The notes beneath the pieces were generated by a model. That model searched no databases. It saw only the letters and a program-made list of their open reading frames with translations, and was not told the DNA's origin. Below are positions 17,204 through 25,133 of a stretch of DNA of 64,000 nt, piece by piece (position 1 is the first letter of the stretch; each line of letters opens with the position of its first letter). The stretch covers positions 62,001 to 126,000 of the forward strand of contig JAFEDS010000021.1 of the NCBI GenBank assembly GCA_018241505.1, in the 5' to 3' direction. The DNA is from Pseudomonadota bacterium. Its GTDB lineage: Bacteria > Pseudomonadota > Gammaproteobacteria > Steroidobacterales > Steroidobacteraceae. The translations under genes were made by a program, and so were the position numbers.

Positions 17204-18823
17204 ATGCAAAGCACCCAATGGATAGTCGCTTCCCTGGTCGCCGCGTGCGTGTCGTTCCCGGCGTTGCCCAAGTCTCCCGTAGACGGCTCCCTACTCAACA
17301 GAATCGCCGATCAGGGTTTCAATCACGGCGAAGTGGTCGAAACGGCCCAGTACCTGGCCGATCGTATCGGCGGCCGGATGACCAACTCGCCGGCCATGCG
17401 CACGGCGGAGCAGTGGACGCAGGGCCGCTTCAAGGCCTGGGGACTGAAGAATGTGCGCGCCGAAGGCTACGATTTTGGCCGTGGCTGGTGGATCGAATCG
17501 AGCCGCGTACGAATGTTGACACCGCGCGTGCTCGAATTGCGCGCCATTCCAATTGCCTGGACGCCGCCTACTCACGGCGCGATTGCCGCGCCCGTGATCG
17601 TGGCGCCCATGCGCACCGAGAAGGATTTCGCCGACTGGAAGGGCAAGTTGTCCGGCAAGATCGTGCTCGTATCCTGGCCGGCGCCCCTGGCGGAAGACCT
17701 GGAGGCGCCGTTCCATCGCCTCGATGACGCCAGCCTGGCGAAGTACGACCGCTTCAAAGAGCCCAACTACGATCCCGAGCTCGACCGGAAGTCAGTGGAT
17801 CGCTTGCTGTTCCGCCGCCGGCTAGATGACTTTTTGGCCGGGGAGGGTGCGGTAGCGGCCGCGACGATGTCCCGGAGTGCGGTTCGGCTCGTTCACGGCG
17901 AAGGCTACAGCTACCAGGTGGGAATGTCCCCGAAGCTGCCCCAGGTTGAATTGAGCTCTGAGGACTATCGGCGGATAGCCCGCCTCGCCCGACAGGGCGA
18001 GGTCAAACTCGAGATCGACAGCAATGTCCATTACGAGGACGCCGATCATCACGCCTACAATATTTTTGCCGATCTGCCCGGCAAGGATGCGAAGGCAGGT
18101 TACGTCATGGCCGGCGCTCACCTCGATAGTTGGGTTGCGGGTGATGGCGCCGCCGACAACGGCGTCGGTTCCGCGATTGTCATGGAAGCCGCGAGGATAC
18201 TCGCGGCGGTCGGTGTGCAGCCGAGGCGAACCATTCGTTTCGTACTGTGGAGCGGTGAGGAACAGGGCCTGATCGGTTCGGCCGCCTTCATCCAACAGCA
18301 CCTGGCCCACCGCCCGCTGCCCAAGGACCCCGAGGTCGCCGCCCTGGGGCCTTATTTTGGGCCACCGACCTATCCGTTGGAGCTCCTGCCGGGCTATCGC
18401 GACCTAGTGGGGTATTTCAATGTTGACAACGGGTCGGGCAAATTCCGCGGCATCTATGCTGAAGGCAACTTTGCCGCCATTCCGATTCTGAAAGAATGGT
18501 TGGCGCCGTTTTCGAGCCTCGGCGGTGCCGCCGTCGTGGCCGAGCCCACGGGCTCGACGGATCATCAGATGATGAGTGAGATCGGGCTGCCGGCCTTCCA
18601 GTTCGTCCAGGACCCGCTGGATTACGCCAGCACGACTCATCACACTGACGCGGACACGTTCGATCACCTGAGGCCGGACGACATTCGCCAGGCAGCGGTG
18701 ATCATGGCGACGGTGTTGCTCGATGCCGCCAACGCGGAAACGCCCTTACCGGGCAAGCCGGTCCCCACTCAGCCGAGTGTGACCGATCCGTTCCAGTACA
18801 AGGAGCCATCGAGGCCGCAATGA
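17204..18823 (+). CDS. Exported M28 family metallopeptidase
   Basis: A 539-residue protein with a Sec signal peptide ending near residue 22. A protease-associated domain probably covers about 110-260. The zinc aminopeptidase domain follows, with AGAHLDSW (His, Asp), AADNGVGSA (bridging Asp), SGEEQGL (general base and ligand Glu), STDHQ and HHTDADT (final His). These are the co-catalytic ligands of M28 peptidases, so it should be an active periplasmic or outer-surface aminopeptidase or carboxypeptidase. The stop overlaps the next gene's ATG by four bases (ATGA), an operon with the SLOG protein. Confidence 0.9.
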   Translation: MQSTQWIVASLVAACVSFPALPKSPVDGSLLNRIADQGFNHGEVVETAQYLADRIGGRMTNSPAMRTAEQWTQGRFKAWGLKNVRAEGYDFGRGWWIESSRVRMLTPRVLELRAIPIAWTPPTHGAIAAPVIVAPMRTEKDFADWKGKLSGKIVLVSWPAPLAEDLEAPFHRLDDASLAKYDRFKEPNYDPELDRKSVDRLLFRRRLDDFLAGEGAVAAATMSRSAVRLVHGEGYSYQVGMSPKLPQVELSSEDYRRIARLARQGEVKLEIDSNVHYEDADHHAYNIFADLPGKDAKAGYVMAGAHLDSWVAGDGAADNGVGSAIVMEAARILAAVGVQPRRTIRFVLWSGEEQGLIGSAAFIQQHLAHRPLPKDPEVAALGPYFGPPTYPLELLPGYRDLVGYFNVDNGSGKFRGIYAEGNFAAIPILKEWLAPFSSLGGAAVVAEPTGSTDHQMMSEIGLPAFQFVQDPLDYASTTHHTDADTFDHLRPDDIRQAAVIMATVLLDAANAETPLPGKPVPTQPSVTDPFQYKEPSRPQ

Positions 18824-19347
18824 CAGCGCGAACTTCCAACAGGGCGCGCCAGGTCTGCGTCCTCGGCAGCGCCGAGCCCGGCTCACGGGCGTATGAGCTG
18901 GCGGGTGACGCTGGCGAGAAGCTCGCGCGCCTTGGCATCACTGTCGTGAGCGGCTGCGGCAGCCCAGCCACGCGCGTCGCGGCTGAACGAGCGCTTGCTG
19001 CAGGCGGCACGGTCGTCAGCATCGTACCCTCCGATGACATCAATCTGCAGAACTGGCCCTGCACTGTGTTGATTCCGTGCGGAATGGGCGATGCGCGCAA
19101 TTTGTTGATGGCACTTGCCGGCGACGCCTGCATCGTCATCGGCGGCCGTGCGGGAACGATCTCGGAAGTCTGCCTGGCCTGGTTGCATCGGCGGCCGCTG
19201 TTGCCGCTGACCGGCTGCGGAGGATGGTCCGATCAACTGGAAAAAAATCCACCCGATGAGCGGGGAAATGCACCGATCCTATCGTGGGGCTCGATTGCGG
19301 AGCTGCACAAAAACCTGCACGCGCTGAGACTGAGTGCCATGGGCTAA
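18820..19347 (+). CDS. SLOG-fold (TIGR00725-like) nucleotide-binding protein
   Basis: A 175-residue Rossmann-like protein. The N-terminal VCVLGSAEPGS loop and the motif VIGGRAGTISEV near residue 105 correspond to the PGGxGTxxE signature of the LOG/SLOG superfamily. LOG enzymes release cytokinin-like bases from nucleotides, and other members bind nucleotide messengers; the exact role here is not known. It overlaps the M28 peptidase stop by four bases and precedes the SYLF gene by nine bases, suggesting a three-gene operon. Confidence 0.75.
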   Translation: MTARTSNRARQVCVLGSAEPGSRAYELAGDAGEKLARLGITVVSGCGSPATRVAAERALAAGGTVVSIVPSDDINLQNWPCTVLIPCGMGDARNLLMALAGDACIVIGGRAGTISEVCLAWLHRRPLLPLTGCGGWSDQLEKNPPDERGNAPILSWGSIAELHKNLHALRLSAMG

Positions 19348-19356
19348 ACTGAGCCC

Positions 19357-20067
19357 ATGCCCCGTTATTGCTTAGCTTCGCTCCTGCTGGCCGCTCTCCT
19401 GTCGGGGGCGGTGGACGCCGCGGATCCCAAGACCCTCACGGTACAGGAGCCTGGCGACCCCGCCACTGAAGCGCTGACGCGCGTCCACAATTCGATTCCC
19501 ATCGTTGAGCAGCTCAAAGCGGAACCCAAGGCGAATGAGCTCTTTGCCCAAGCCAAGGGCATTGTGATCGTTCCGAACTATATGCAGGCGGCGGTGGTAT
19601 TCGGTGCTCGCGGTGGCTTGGGATTGCTGCTCGTGCGCCGGGGCCTGAAGTGGAGCGATCCGGTGTTCTACAAAATCAGCGGCGGCAGCATCGGTGCGCA
19701 GATTGGCGAGACCCAGGGTGCGCTGGTCATGTTTCTCATGAGCGACAAGGCGATTGAGGCCTTCGCGAACAAGGCCAGCACCTGGTCCATGAACGCCGGC
19801 GCGGGGCTGGCCGCCGTGAGCTTTTCCAAACAAACACCCGAAACGGCGACCCTGACGGATGTAATAGTCTGGTCGGACAACAAGGGCATCTTCGGCGGCG
19901 CGGCGGTGGGTGCCAGCAAGATTTCGCGCGATGTGCCGGCGAACCAGGTCTATTACAAGGATCACGACATCACGGCGCAGCGCATTTTGAGCGGTGAAGT
20001 GAGCAGCCCGCAGTCAAAGCCGCTGCTCGATGTGTTGCCGGCACCCGCCGCAAAGCCACCTACCTGA
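19357..20067 (+). CDS. Exported SYLF-domain (YSC84-like) lipid-binding protein
   Basis: A 236-residue protein with a Sec signal (residues 1-21, ending VDA). The SYLF/Ysc84 domain spans about 50-215, with AKGIVIVPNYMQAAVVFG, FYKISGGSIGAQIG and SVNAG-like STWSMNAGAGLAA, then the family segment YSDNKGIFGG seen here as WSDNKGIFGGAAVG. SYLF proteins bind phosphoinositides or other lipids; bacterial ones are periplasmic and of unclear role. A Pro-rich tail follows. Confidence 0.85.
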   Translation: MPRYCLASLLLAALLSGAVDAADPKTLTVQEPGDPATEALTRVHNSIPIVEQLKAEPKANELFAQAKGIVIVPNYMQAAVVFGARGGLGLLLVRRGLKWSDPVFYKISGGSIGAQIGETQGALVMFLMSDKAIEAFANKASTWSMNAGAGLAAVSFSKQTPETATLTDVIVWSDNKGIFGGAAVGASKISRDVPANQVYYKDHDITAQRILSGEVSSPQSKPLLDVLPAPAAKPPT

Positions 20068-20154
20068 GCGTGCAACGTCTTCGGGCGTGACTATTTCATC
20101 ATTTGGTGCTGCGGCCGTTAGCGTGCCGCCGGGCGCGCATGCTACTCAATAGGC

Positions 20155-21480
20155 ATGAAGCAGAACAACATCGGCCGGCGCTCATTCCTTAAATCCTCGG
20201 CCCTGCTGGCCTCCATTGGACCGTTTGCGCAAGGTGCGGCGCCGCGATCCAGCCGGGCCCCCGGACCTGAAATCTTCTTCACCCGGGACGAATACATCAC
20301 GCGATGGACGCGCGTTCAGGCCGCGATGACTGCCGCAGGCTACGAGAATCTCCTGGTATGGCAGCGGTCCGCAAGCGCGTATGACCGGATCGGCGATGTC
20401 TACTGGCTCACGAACTTCTATACCAACGGCACGGGTCAGGATCCCTACAGTGAGGAGCTCGACGAGCCCTGGACGTTCGCGGCTGTACTCATGCGCAAGG
20501 GTCACGAGCCCGAGTTGCACATCGGCCTGCCGGAAGGAGCCTACGACGCTGCCAAGATCTTCTGCGGCAAAGTCGTCACGCACACACCGCACCAGACATT
20601 GAAGTTCGCCGAATATCTGCGCGCCGAGAAGATTCGAGGCCGGGTCGCTGTAGTGGGCGATGACGTCCTTCCCGGGAAGTTGGATCGTATTCTCCGCGCC
20701 AACACACCGAAGATCGAATGGGTTGCGGATGATACCTTTCTCGAGGCGCCCCAACTCATCAAGAGTCCCCGCGAGTTGGAGGCGTTTCACACCGCCGGTA
20801 CGTTGGTCACAGACGCCTTGAACGTGGCGATGGAGGCACTGATTTCAGGAGAACGGGCCTGCGAAGCAGCCGGCCGCGCCGCCGCCGTCATCATGCGTGG
20901 GGGCGGTGGGTTTCACCGTATATCCATCGCCCACGGCCCGGCGTTACAGCGCCCGCTGAGCTTCGATTTCTACGGCTACAACATGACCGCGCCGAGTCCT
21001 GGCGATGTGATTTCGATGTGGATCTACGGGCCGATCTTCGCGGGCTATTGGCTCGACCCGGGACGAACGGCCATCTGCGCGAAGCGCCCGACCGGTGCTC
21101 AAAAAACACTGGTTGAGAGCGGAGCCAAGCTCGTTGATGACATGGTCAAGGCGGTCGTACCGGGGATGACGGCCAGGGAGCTGGGTCTGCGTTGGGCCGA
21201 AATTGCCCGCAGCGGCGGCTACTTCGACGCTGAGAAGGACGAAATGTTTGGTCACGGGCTGGGCGCCAGCTTTCCGGCGTATGTGCTGCCGACGGGCGAT
21301 AGTGAAATCGGACCGTTCGGTTACAAGCGCCTGCAGGGACCCATCAAACCCGGAATGGTGCTGGCAGCCGAGGCATTTCTGACGCGCCCCGGCGTGGGCG
21401 TCGCGGCGTTCGAGCGCAACTTCGTAGTCACGGCTACGGGCGTTGAGGTGCTCGATAAGACGCCGATGCTTTTCTGGTAG
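20155..21480 (+). CDS. Tat-exported M24-fold (Xaa-Pro peptidase/creatinase-like) protein
   Basis: A 441-residue protein with a twin-arginine signal (GRRSFLK, residues 7-13). The N-terminal creatinase-like domain is followed by the pita-bread M24 domain. Four of five usual metal ligands are visible: Asp301 in GYWLDPGRT, His367 in FGHGLG, Glu406 in AAEAF and Glu420 in FERNF. The first Asp, expected at 289 by alignment with GDxVxxDxG, is Trp. It may therefore be a non-peptidase (creatinase-like) or use one metal. It converges with, and overlaps by 47 bases, the AraC gene, placing it beside the Rieske cluster. Confidence 0.75.
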   Translation: MKQNNIGRRSFLKSSALLASIGPFAQGAAPRSSRAPGPEIFFTRDEYITRWTRVQAAMTAAGYENLLVWQRSASAYDRIGDVYWLTNFYTNGTGQDPYSEELDEPWTFAAVLMRKGHEPELHIGLPEGAYDAAKIFCGKVVTHTPHQTLKFAEYLRAEKIRGRVAVVGDDVLPGKLDRILRANTPKIEWVADDTFLEAPQLIKSPRELEAFHTAGTLVTDALNVAMEALISGERACEAAGRAAAVIMRGGGGFHRISIAHGPALQRPLSFDFYGYNMTAPSPGDVISMWIYGPIFAGYWLDPGRTAICAKRPTGAQKTLVESGAKLVDDMVKAVVPGMTARELGLRWAEIARSGGYFDAEKDEMFGHGLGASFPAYVLPTGDSEIGPFGYKRLQGPIKPGMVLAAEAFLTRPGVGVAAFERNFVVTATGVEVLDKTPMLFW

Positions 21481-22540
21481 GAGTGGCGTTGCTGCGCACC
21501 TCGCGCGGCAGAACGGCGAAGTGCTTCTTGAACGCCGCGGTGAAATTCGTCGGCTCTTCGTAGCCGGTGCGCTCCGCAATCTCACTGACGGCCAGGTCGG
21601 TCGTTTCCAACAGCCGCCAGGCGTTGCGCAGCCGCAATTCCGTCTGATACTCGTGGACGGACACGCCGAACTGCTGTTTGAAGCCGAAATGCAGTTTGTT
21701 GCGGTTCATCCGGGTCTGGGCACACAGGGTCGCCAGTGTGAGCGCCGCCGCGGGGTCTGCTTCTATCTGATCCCGCACCTGCAGCAGTCGCGCGCGCTCC
21801 TGTTGAGTGATCCGGATCGACATGCGGGTCTCGGGCCTGGCGTGGCTCCAGTCGTGCATCAACAGCCGCAACAAATCGAGCGCAAGTGCCCTGACCGCCA
21901 GCCTGTGCCAGCCGCGGCTGGCCCGGGTGTTGAAAAATCGGCCGGCATGGGCGAGTGCGGGCCTGGATATCGGGAAGTGCCCCATGACGGTCTCACCGCG
22001 CGACCAGCTTGAAAGCAGAATGGCCGGCAGCTCGTCATCGGCAAGCTCGAGCCCGTTGCGCAAGTAGCTGCGGGTCATTGCCAGGGAGCAGTAACGGTAA
22101 GCAACACCCCCTTTGAACTGGGCGGTGACCGGTTCCCCCGGCGCCCGGATCATGAAGGAGCAGCGGGTACTCTGATCCGATACATGACTTTGCCGTGCGA
22201 CATAACCGGCTTCGCCGGCGAATGCGATCCTCAACCTCACTGAATAGTCGCCGCCGGTGGCGGTCAGGCGCCAGTCCTGATCAATGACCGCGTCGGTGAT
22301 GTGCAGGCACAAGCCGCGCTCGATTTCGTGAATCTCCTCGTATCCCGATCTGAACAGGACGGGGATGGGGGTGCCGCGCCTCTGCAGCGTGCGTCCATAA
22401 ACGATGCTGTCGATTCCTTCGCTGATGGCGGGATCGACCTTCTGGATTTCCGCGAGCTTGCGCCATAGATCGGTTTCACCCGGCAGGACCAGGATGGGTG
22501 CGGGCATGACAGGCGGCCCCAAGGCTTGTGACGATCTCAT
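21434..22540 (-). CDS. AraC-family transcriptional regulator
   Basis: A 368-residue regulator. The N-terminal 250 residues form a ligand-sensing domain with no family I can name. The C-terminal AraC HTH covers about 255-355, with LATLCAQTRMNRNKLHFGFKQ and VSEIAERTGYEEPTNFTAAF followed by FKKHFAVLPREVR. It is divergent from the Rieske operon and is its likely regulator. ATG 22540 is used; an internal ATG at 22507 is also possible, as neither has a strong ribosome site. Confidence 0.85.
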   Translation of the reverse strand: MRSSQALGPPVMPAPILVLPGETDLWRKLAEIQKVDPAISEGIDSIVYGRTLQRRGTPIPVLFRSGYEEIHEIERGLCLHITDAVIDQDWRLTATGGDYSVRLRIAFAGEAGYVARQSHVSDQSTRCSFMIRAPGEPVTAQFKGGVAYRYCSLAMTRSYLRNGLELADDELPAILLSSWSRGETVMGHFPISRPALAHAGRFFNTRASRGWHRLAVRALALDLLRLLMHDWSHARPETRMSIRITQQERARLLQVRDQIEADPAAALTLATLCAQTRMNRNKLHFGFKQQFGVSVHEYQTELRLRNAWRLLETTDLAVSEIAERTGYEEPTNFTAAFKKHFAVLPREVRSNATPTRKASASYRAPQRP

Positions 22541-22578
22541 TATTCACCGTTATAAAGCCTCGTGCACGCGCATTTCGC

Positions 22579-22598
22579 CGTCGCCAATTCCGGTGACG
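22579..22598. promoter_or_regulatory. Imperfect inverted repeat between the AraC and Rieske genes
   Basis: CGTCGCC and GGTGACG (six of seven complementary) are separated by six bases in the 134-base divergent region. It is a candidate operator, though AraC proteins more often use direct repeats. Confidence 0.25.
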
Positions 22599-22674
22599 AT
22601 TTCATCATCTCGGGTCGCCGTCATTAACGTCGACCGTGTCTGCGCCGGTAGATTTCAATGCGGGGGTAATTCAT

Positions 22675-23898
22675 ATGTATACGTCGTCCGAGCTGCACAG
22701 ACTGGTTCGTGAGCATCGACCGGGTTGGACTCTGGCGCAGCTTTTTTACACGGATCGGGACATCTTCGAGGTGGAGGTCGAACGCTTCCTGGGCCCCCAA
22801 TGGATGGTGGCGGGTCACGTCTCGGAGATTCCGAATCACGGCGACTATTTCGTTTTTGAGGCTCTTGGCGCGTCGGTCATTGTCGTTCGAGCGGCCGACG
22901 GCGAGATTCATGCGCTCCATAACGTGTGCCGGCATCGTGGGGCGAAGATTTGCGAGCAGCCCTCGGGCAGGGCGTCTCTTCTGCGTTGTCGCTATCACGG
23001 TTGGTCCTATCGACTCGACGGGCAGATCGCCGCATGGCGGCACATGCCGGAGCATCTCAACAAGAGTGAGCACGCGCTACGCCGGTGCGGCGTGTCGATC
23101 TTCGAAGGCCTGATTCTCGTCAGCCTGATGCCTGAAAAGGCACCTGATCCTGCGGTGATGTTGCAGCATGTCCGGCCGTATTGGAGTCGTTACGAGCTGG
23201 CGAAGACCCGAACGGCCGCAATCCGCCATTACCGTCTCCAGGGAAACTGGAAGCTCGGAATCGAGAATAATCTCGAGTGCTACCACTGCCTGCCGTCTCA
23301 TCCGGAATACACCACAACCAACGCGTTCGTGCGCGCCGACGAGCAGACGTCCGAGACAGTCGTCGAGTCGTTTGCAGCGTATCGCCAGTCCTGGGAAGAA
23401 CGGATGCGTGCTGCGGGGACGCTTACCGGGCGCAGCGAGATGATTACAACAGGCGGACAGCCGTGCCGCGCTGGAACTTGGCCGCTGGCGCCGGGAAAGC
23501 TGACGGGATCGCGGGACGGGCAGGGCGTCGCTCCCCTGTTGGGCCGGGTCGGCGGCTATGACGAGAGCGTCACCACGGGTTGCATTGGGTTTCTGTCCTA
23601 CATGGGCGCCATGTGCGACCACGCGGTTCAGGTGAACTATCTGCCGCAGAGTGTAGATGTCACGCTGGTCGTCTTGCGTTGGTTGGTCAGAGCCGACGCC
23701 GTCGAAGGCCGTGACTATGACGCAGACAACCTCTGTTGGCTGTGGGATGAGACGACCCGCCAGGACAAAAGCATCATTGAATTGAACGCAGCCGGAGTCG
23801 GCTCGCGCGGTTATGTCCCGGGCCCGTACTCGAACCTGGAGTCGATGACGCAGGACTTTGTCGACCGCTATCTGAAGCTCATGAGCGAGCCCGCATGA
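22675..23898 (+). CDS. Rieske non-heme iron oxygenase, alpha subunit (quaternary-amine subgroup)
   Basis: A 407-residue oxygenase. The Rieske centre is Cys85-x-His87 and Cys105-x2-His108. The mononuclear iron site has His204 and His209 in NNLECYHCLPSHPEY. The residue that bridges the two centres is Glu201 rather than Asp, as in carnitine monooxygenase CntA and related betaine or stachydrine demethylases. That points to C-N oxidation of a quaternary or other amine, though this is an inference. ATG 22675 has GGGGG eight bases upstream; an earlier GTG lacks a ribosome site. No reductase component is encoded in the cluster. The stop overlaps the MFS start by four bases. Confidence 0.88.
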   Translation: MYTSSELHRLVREHRPGWTLAQLFYTDRDIFEVEVERFLGPQWMVAGHVSEIPNHGDYFVFEALGASVIVVRAADGEIHALHNVCRHRGAKICEQPSGRASLLRCRYHGWSYRLDGQIAAWRHMPEHLNKSEHALRRCGVSIFEGLILVSLMPEKAPDPAVMLQHVRPYWSRYELAKTRTAAIRHYRLQGNWKLGIENNLECYHCLPSHPEYTTTNAFVRADEQTSETVVESFAAYRQSWEERMRAAGTLTGRSEMITTGGQPCRAGTWPLAPGKLTGSRDGQGVAPLLGRVGGYDESVTTGCIGFLSYMGAMCDHAVQVNYLPQSVDVTLVVLRWLVRADAVEGRDYDADNLCWLWDETTRQDKSIIELNAAGVGSRGYVPGPYSNLESMTQDFVDRYLKLMSEPA

Positions 23899-25133
23899 CG
23901 GTTTATGTAGTACTGCTGCTCTTTCTCGCCAACGTTGCCAACTATGGGCAGCGCATGATTGTGTCGATTCTGCTGCCTGCCATCAAAAGCGAGGTGATGT
24001 TGACCGACGGGCAGTTGGGTATTCTCGTCGGCGGCGGATTTGCGCTCTTCTACGCTCTGGCCGGTGTGCCGCTGTCCCGCTTCGCCGATCGGCATGGGCG
24101 TGTGAAGTGGTTGTCGATTGCTATTGCGTTCTGGAGCGTGGCGACGGGCATGTTCGGGCTCGCGCGCAGCTTTGTACAGATGCTCGCGGCGCGCGTTGCG
24201 CTGGGCGTTGGTCAGTCGGTCTGTATCCCGGTTTCCCACTCGTTACTGATTGATCATGTGCGTCCGGAAAGCCGTCCTTTCGCGTTGGGTATCCATTCGA
24301 CCGGCGGAGTAGTGGGTGCGACGCTGTCGTTGGTCCTTGGTGGCTGGTTGGAGGCGAGGGTGGGCTGGCGGCAGGCGCTCACGCTGAGCGCCGTATCCGG
24401 CGTGGTGCTCGCACTGTTGGTTGCCGTAACACTGCGCGACCCGCGCAAAGCTACTCCTGATGCCGGAGTTGTTGTTGATACGGCGCTGCCGCTGCGGACG
24501 GTCATCCGGCGCCTTCTGTCGCTTCGATCCTATGTTCTGGTGCTGTTGGCGGTGTGCATAAGCATGCTCGTTGAGTTCGGGTTGAGCCAATGGCTGCCGT
24601 CATACTATGTCCGTGAGTTCTCGCTTCCGGTCGCCGAAGTCGGTTTTCGGTACGGCCTCACGGCAGCGATTGGAGGCATCCCCGGAAGCCTGTTGGGCGG
24701 ATGGCTCACCGCGCGTCTCACGAGGCACGACATACGCTGGCTCGTCTGGTTCCCCGCAATGATGTACACGCTGGCGCTGCCAATCGGGCTGAGCATGTTG
24801 TTGGCGTCGTCCGTACAGATCGCGCTGCTGCTCAATGGCCTGTATGCATTTACGGTCTACACAACCAGTGGCGCCCTGTGGGCCGCATGCTTTGCACACG
24901 TTGCCCCCGCCATGCGCGCCACCACGAGCGCCGTTACGCTCTTCGTGGCTGGTGTCACCGGCATGGCGCTGGGGCCGACCCTGGTCGGCGGAATGAGCGA
25001 TGTACTCAGCTCCTCGCAGGCGGGCGGCCATTCCCTACGAACTTCCCTGGTGTTTGTTGAGTGCCTGGCGGTGGGCGTCATTGTGTCGCTGCTGTTCGCC
25101 GGCCGGTTCATAGCGCGCGAGGATCAACCATGA
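23895..25133 (+). CDS. MFS transporter (Spinster-like)
   Basis: A 412-residue membrane protein with about twelve hydrophobic segments. The first helix runs into NVANYGQRMIVSILLPAI, like the NYxDR motif of Spinster-type carriers; the loop 2-3 motif is SRFADRHGRVKW, and ARVALGVGQS lies in helix 4. It should move a small organic molecule across the inner membrane. Four-base ATGA overlaps at both ends couple it to the Rieske and FAD-oxidoreductase genes, so its substrate is probably the cluster's substrate or product. Confidence 0.88.
   Translation: MTVYVVLLLFLANVANYGQRMIVSILLPAIKSEVMLTDGQLGILVGGGFALFYALAGVPLSRFADRHGRVKWLSIAIAFWSVATGMFGLARSFVQMLAARVALGVGQSVCIPVSHSLLIDHVRPESRPFALGIHSTGGVVGATLSLVLGGWLEARVGWRQALTLSAVSGVVLALLVAVTLRDPRKATPDAGVVVDTALPLRTVIRRLLSLRSYVLVLLAVCISMLVEFGLSQWLPSYYVREFSLPVAEVGFRYGLTAAIGGIPGSLLGGWLTARLTRHDIRWLVWFPAMMYTLALPIGLSMLLASSVQIALLLNGLYAFTVYTTSGALWAACFAHVAPAMRATTSAVTLFVAGVTGMALGPTLVGGMSDVLSSSQAGGHSLRTSLVFVECLAVGVIVSLLFAGRFIAREDQP

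Noticed and set aside
16951-17727. 258-codon frame before and across the M28 peptidase
   Set aside because: It overlaps the peptidase in another frame and looks like a shadow.
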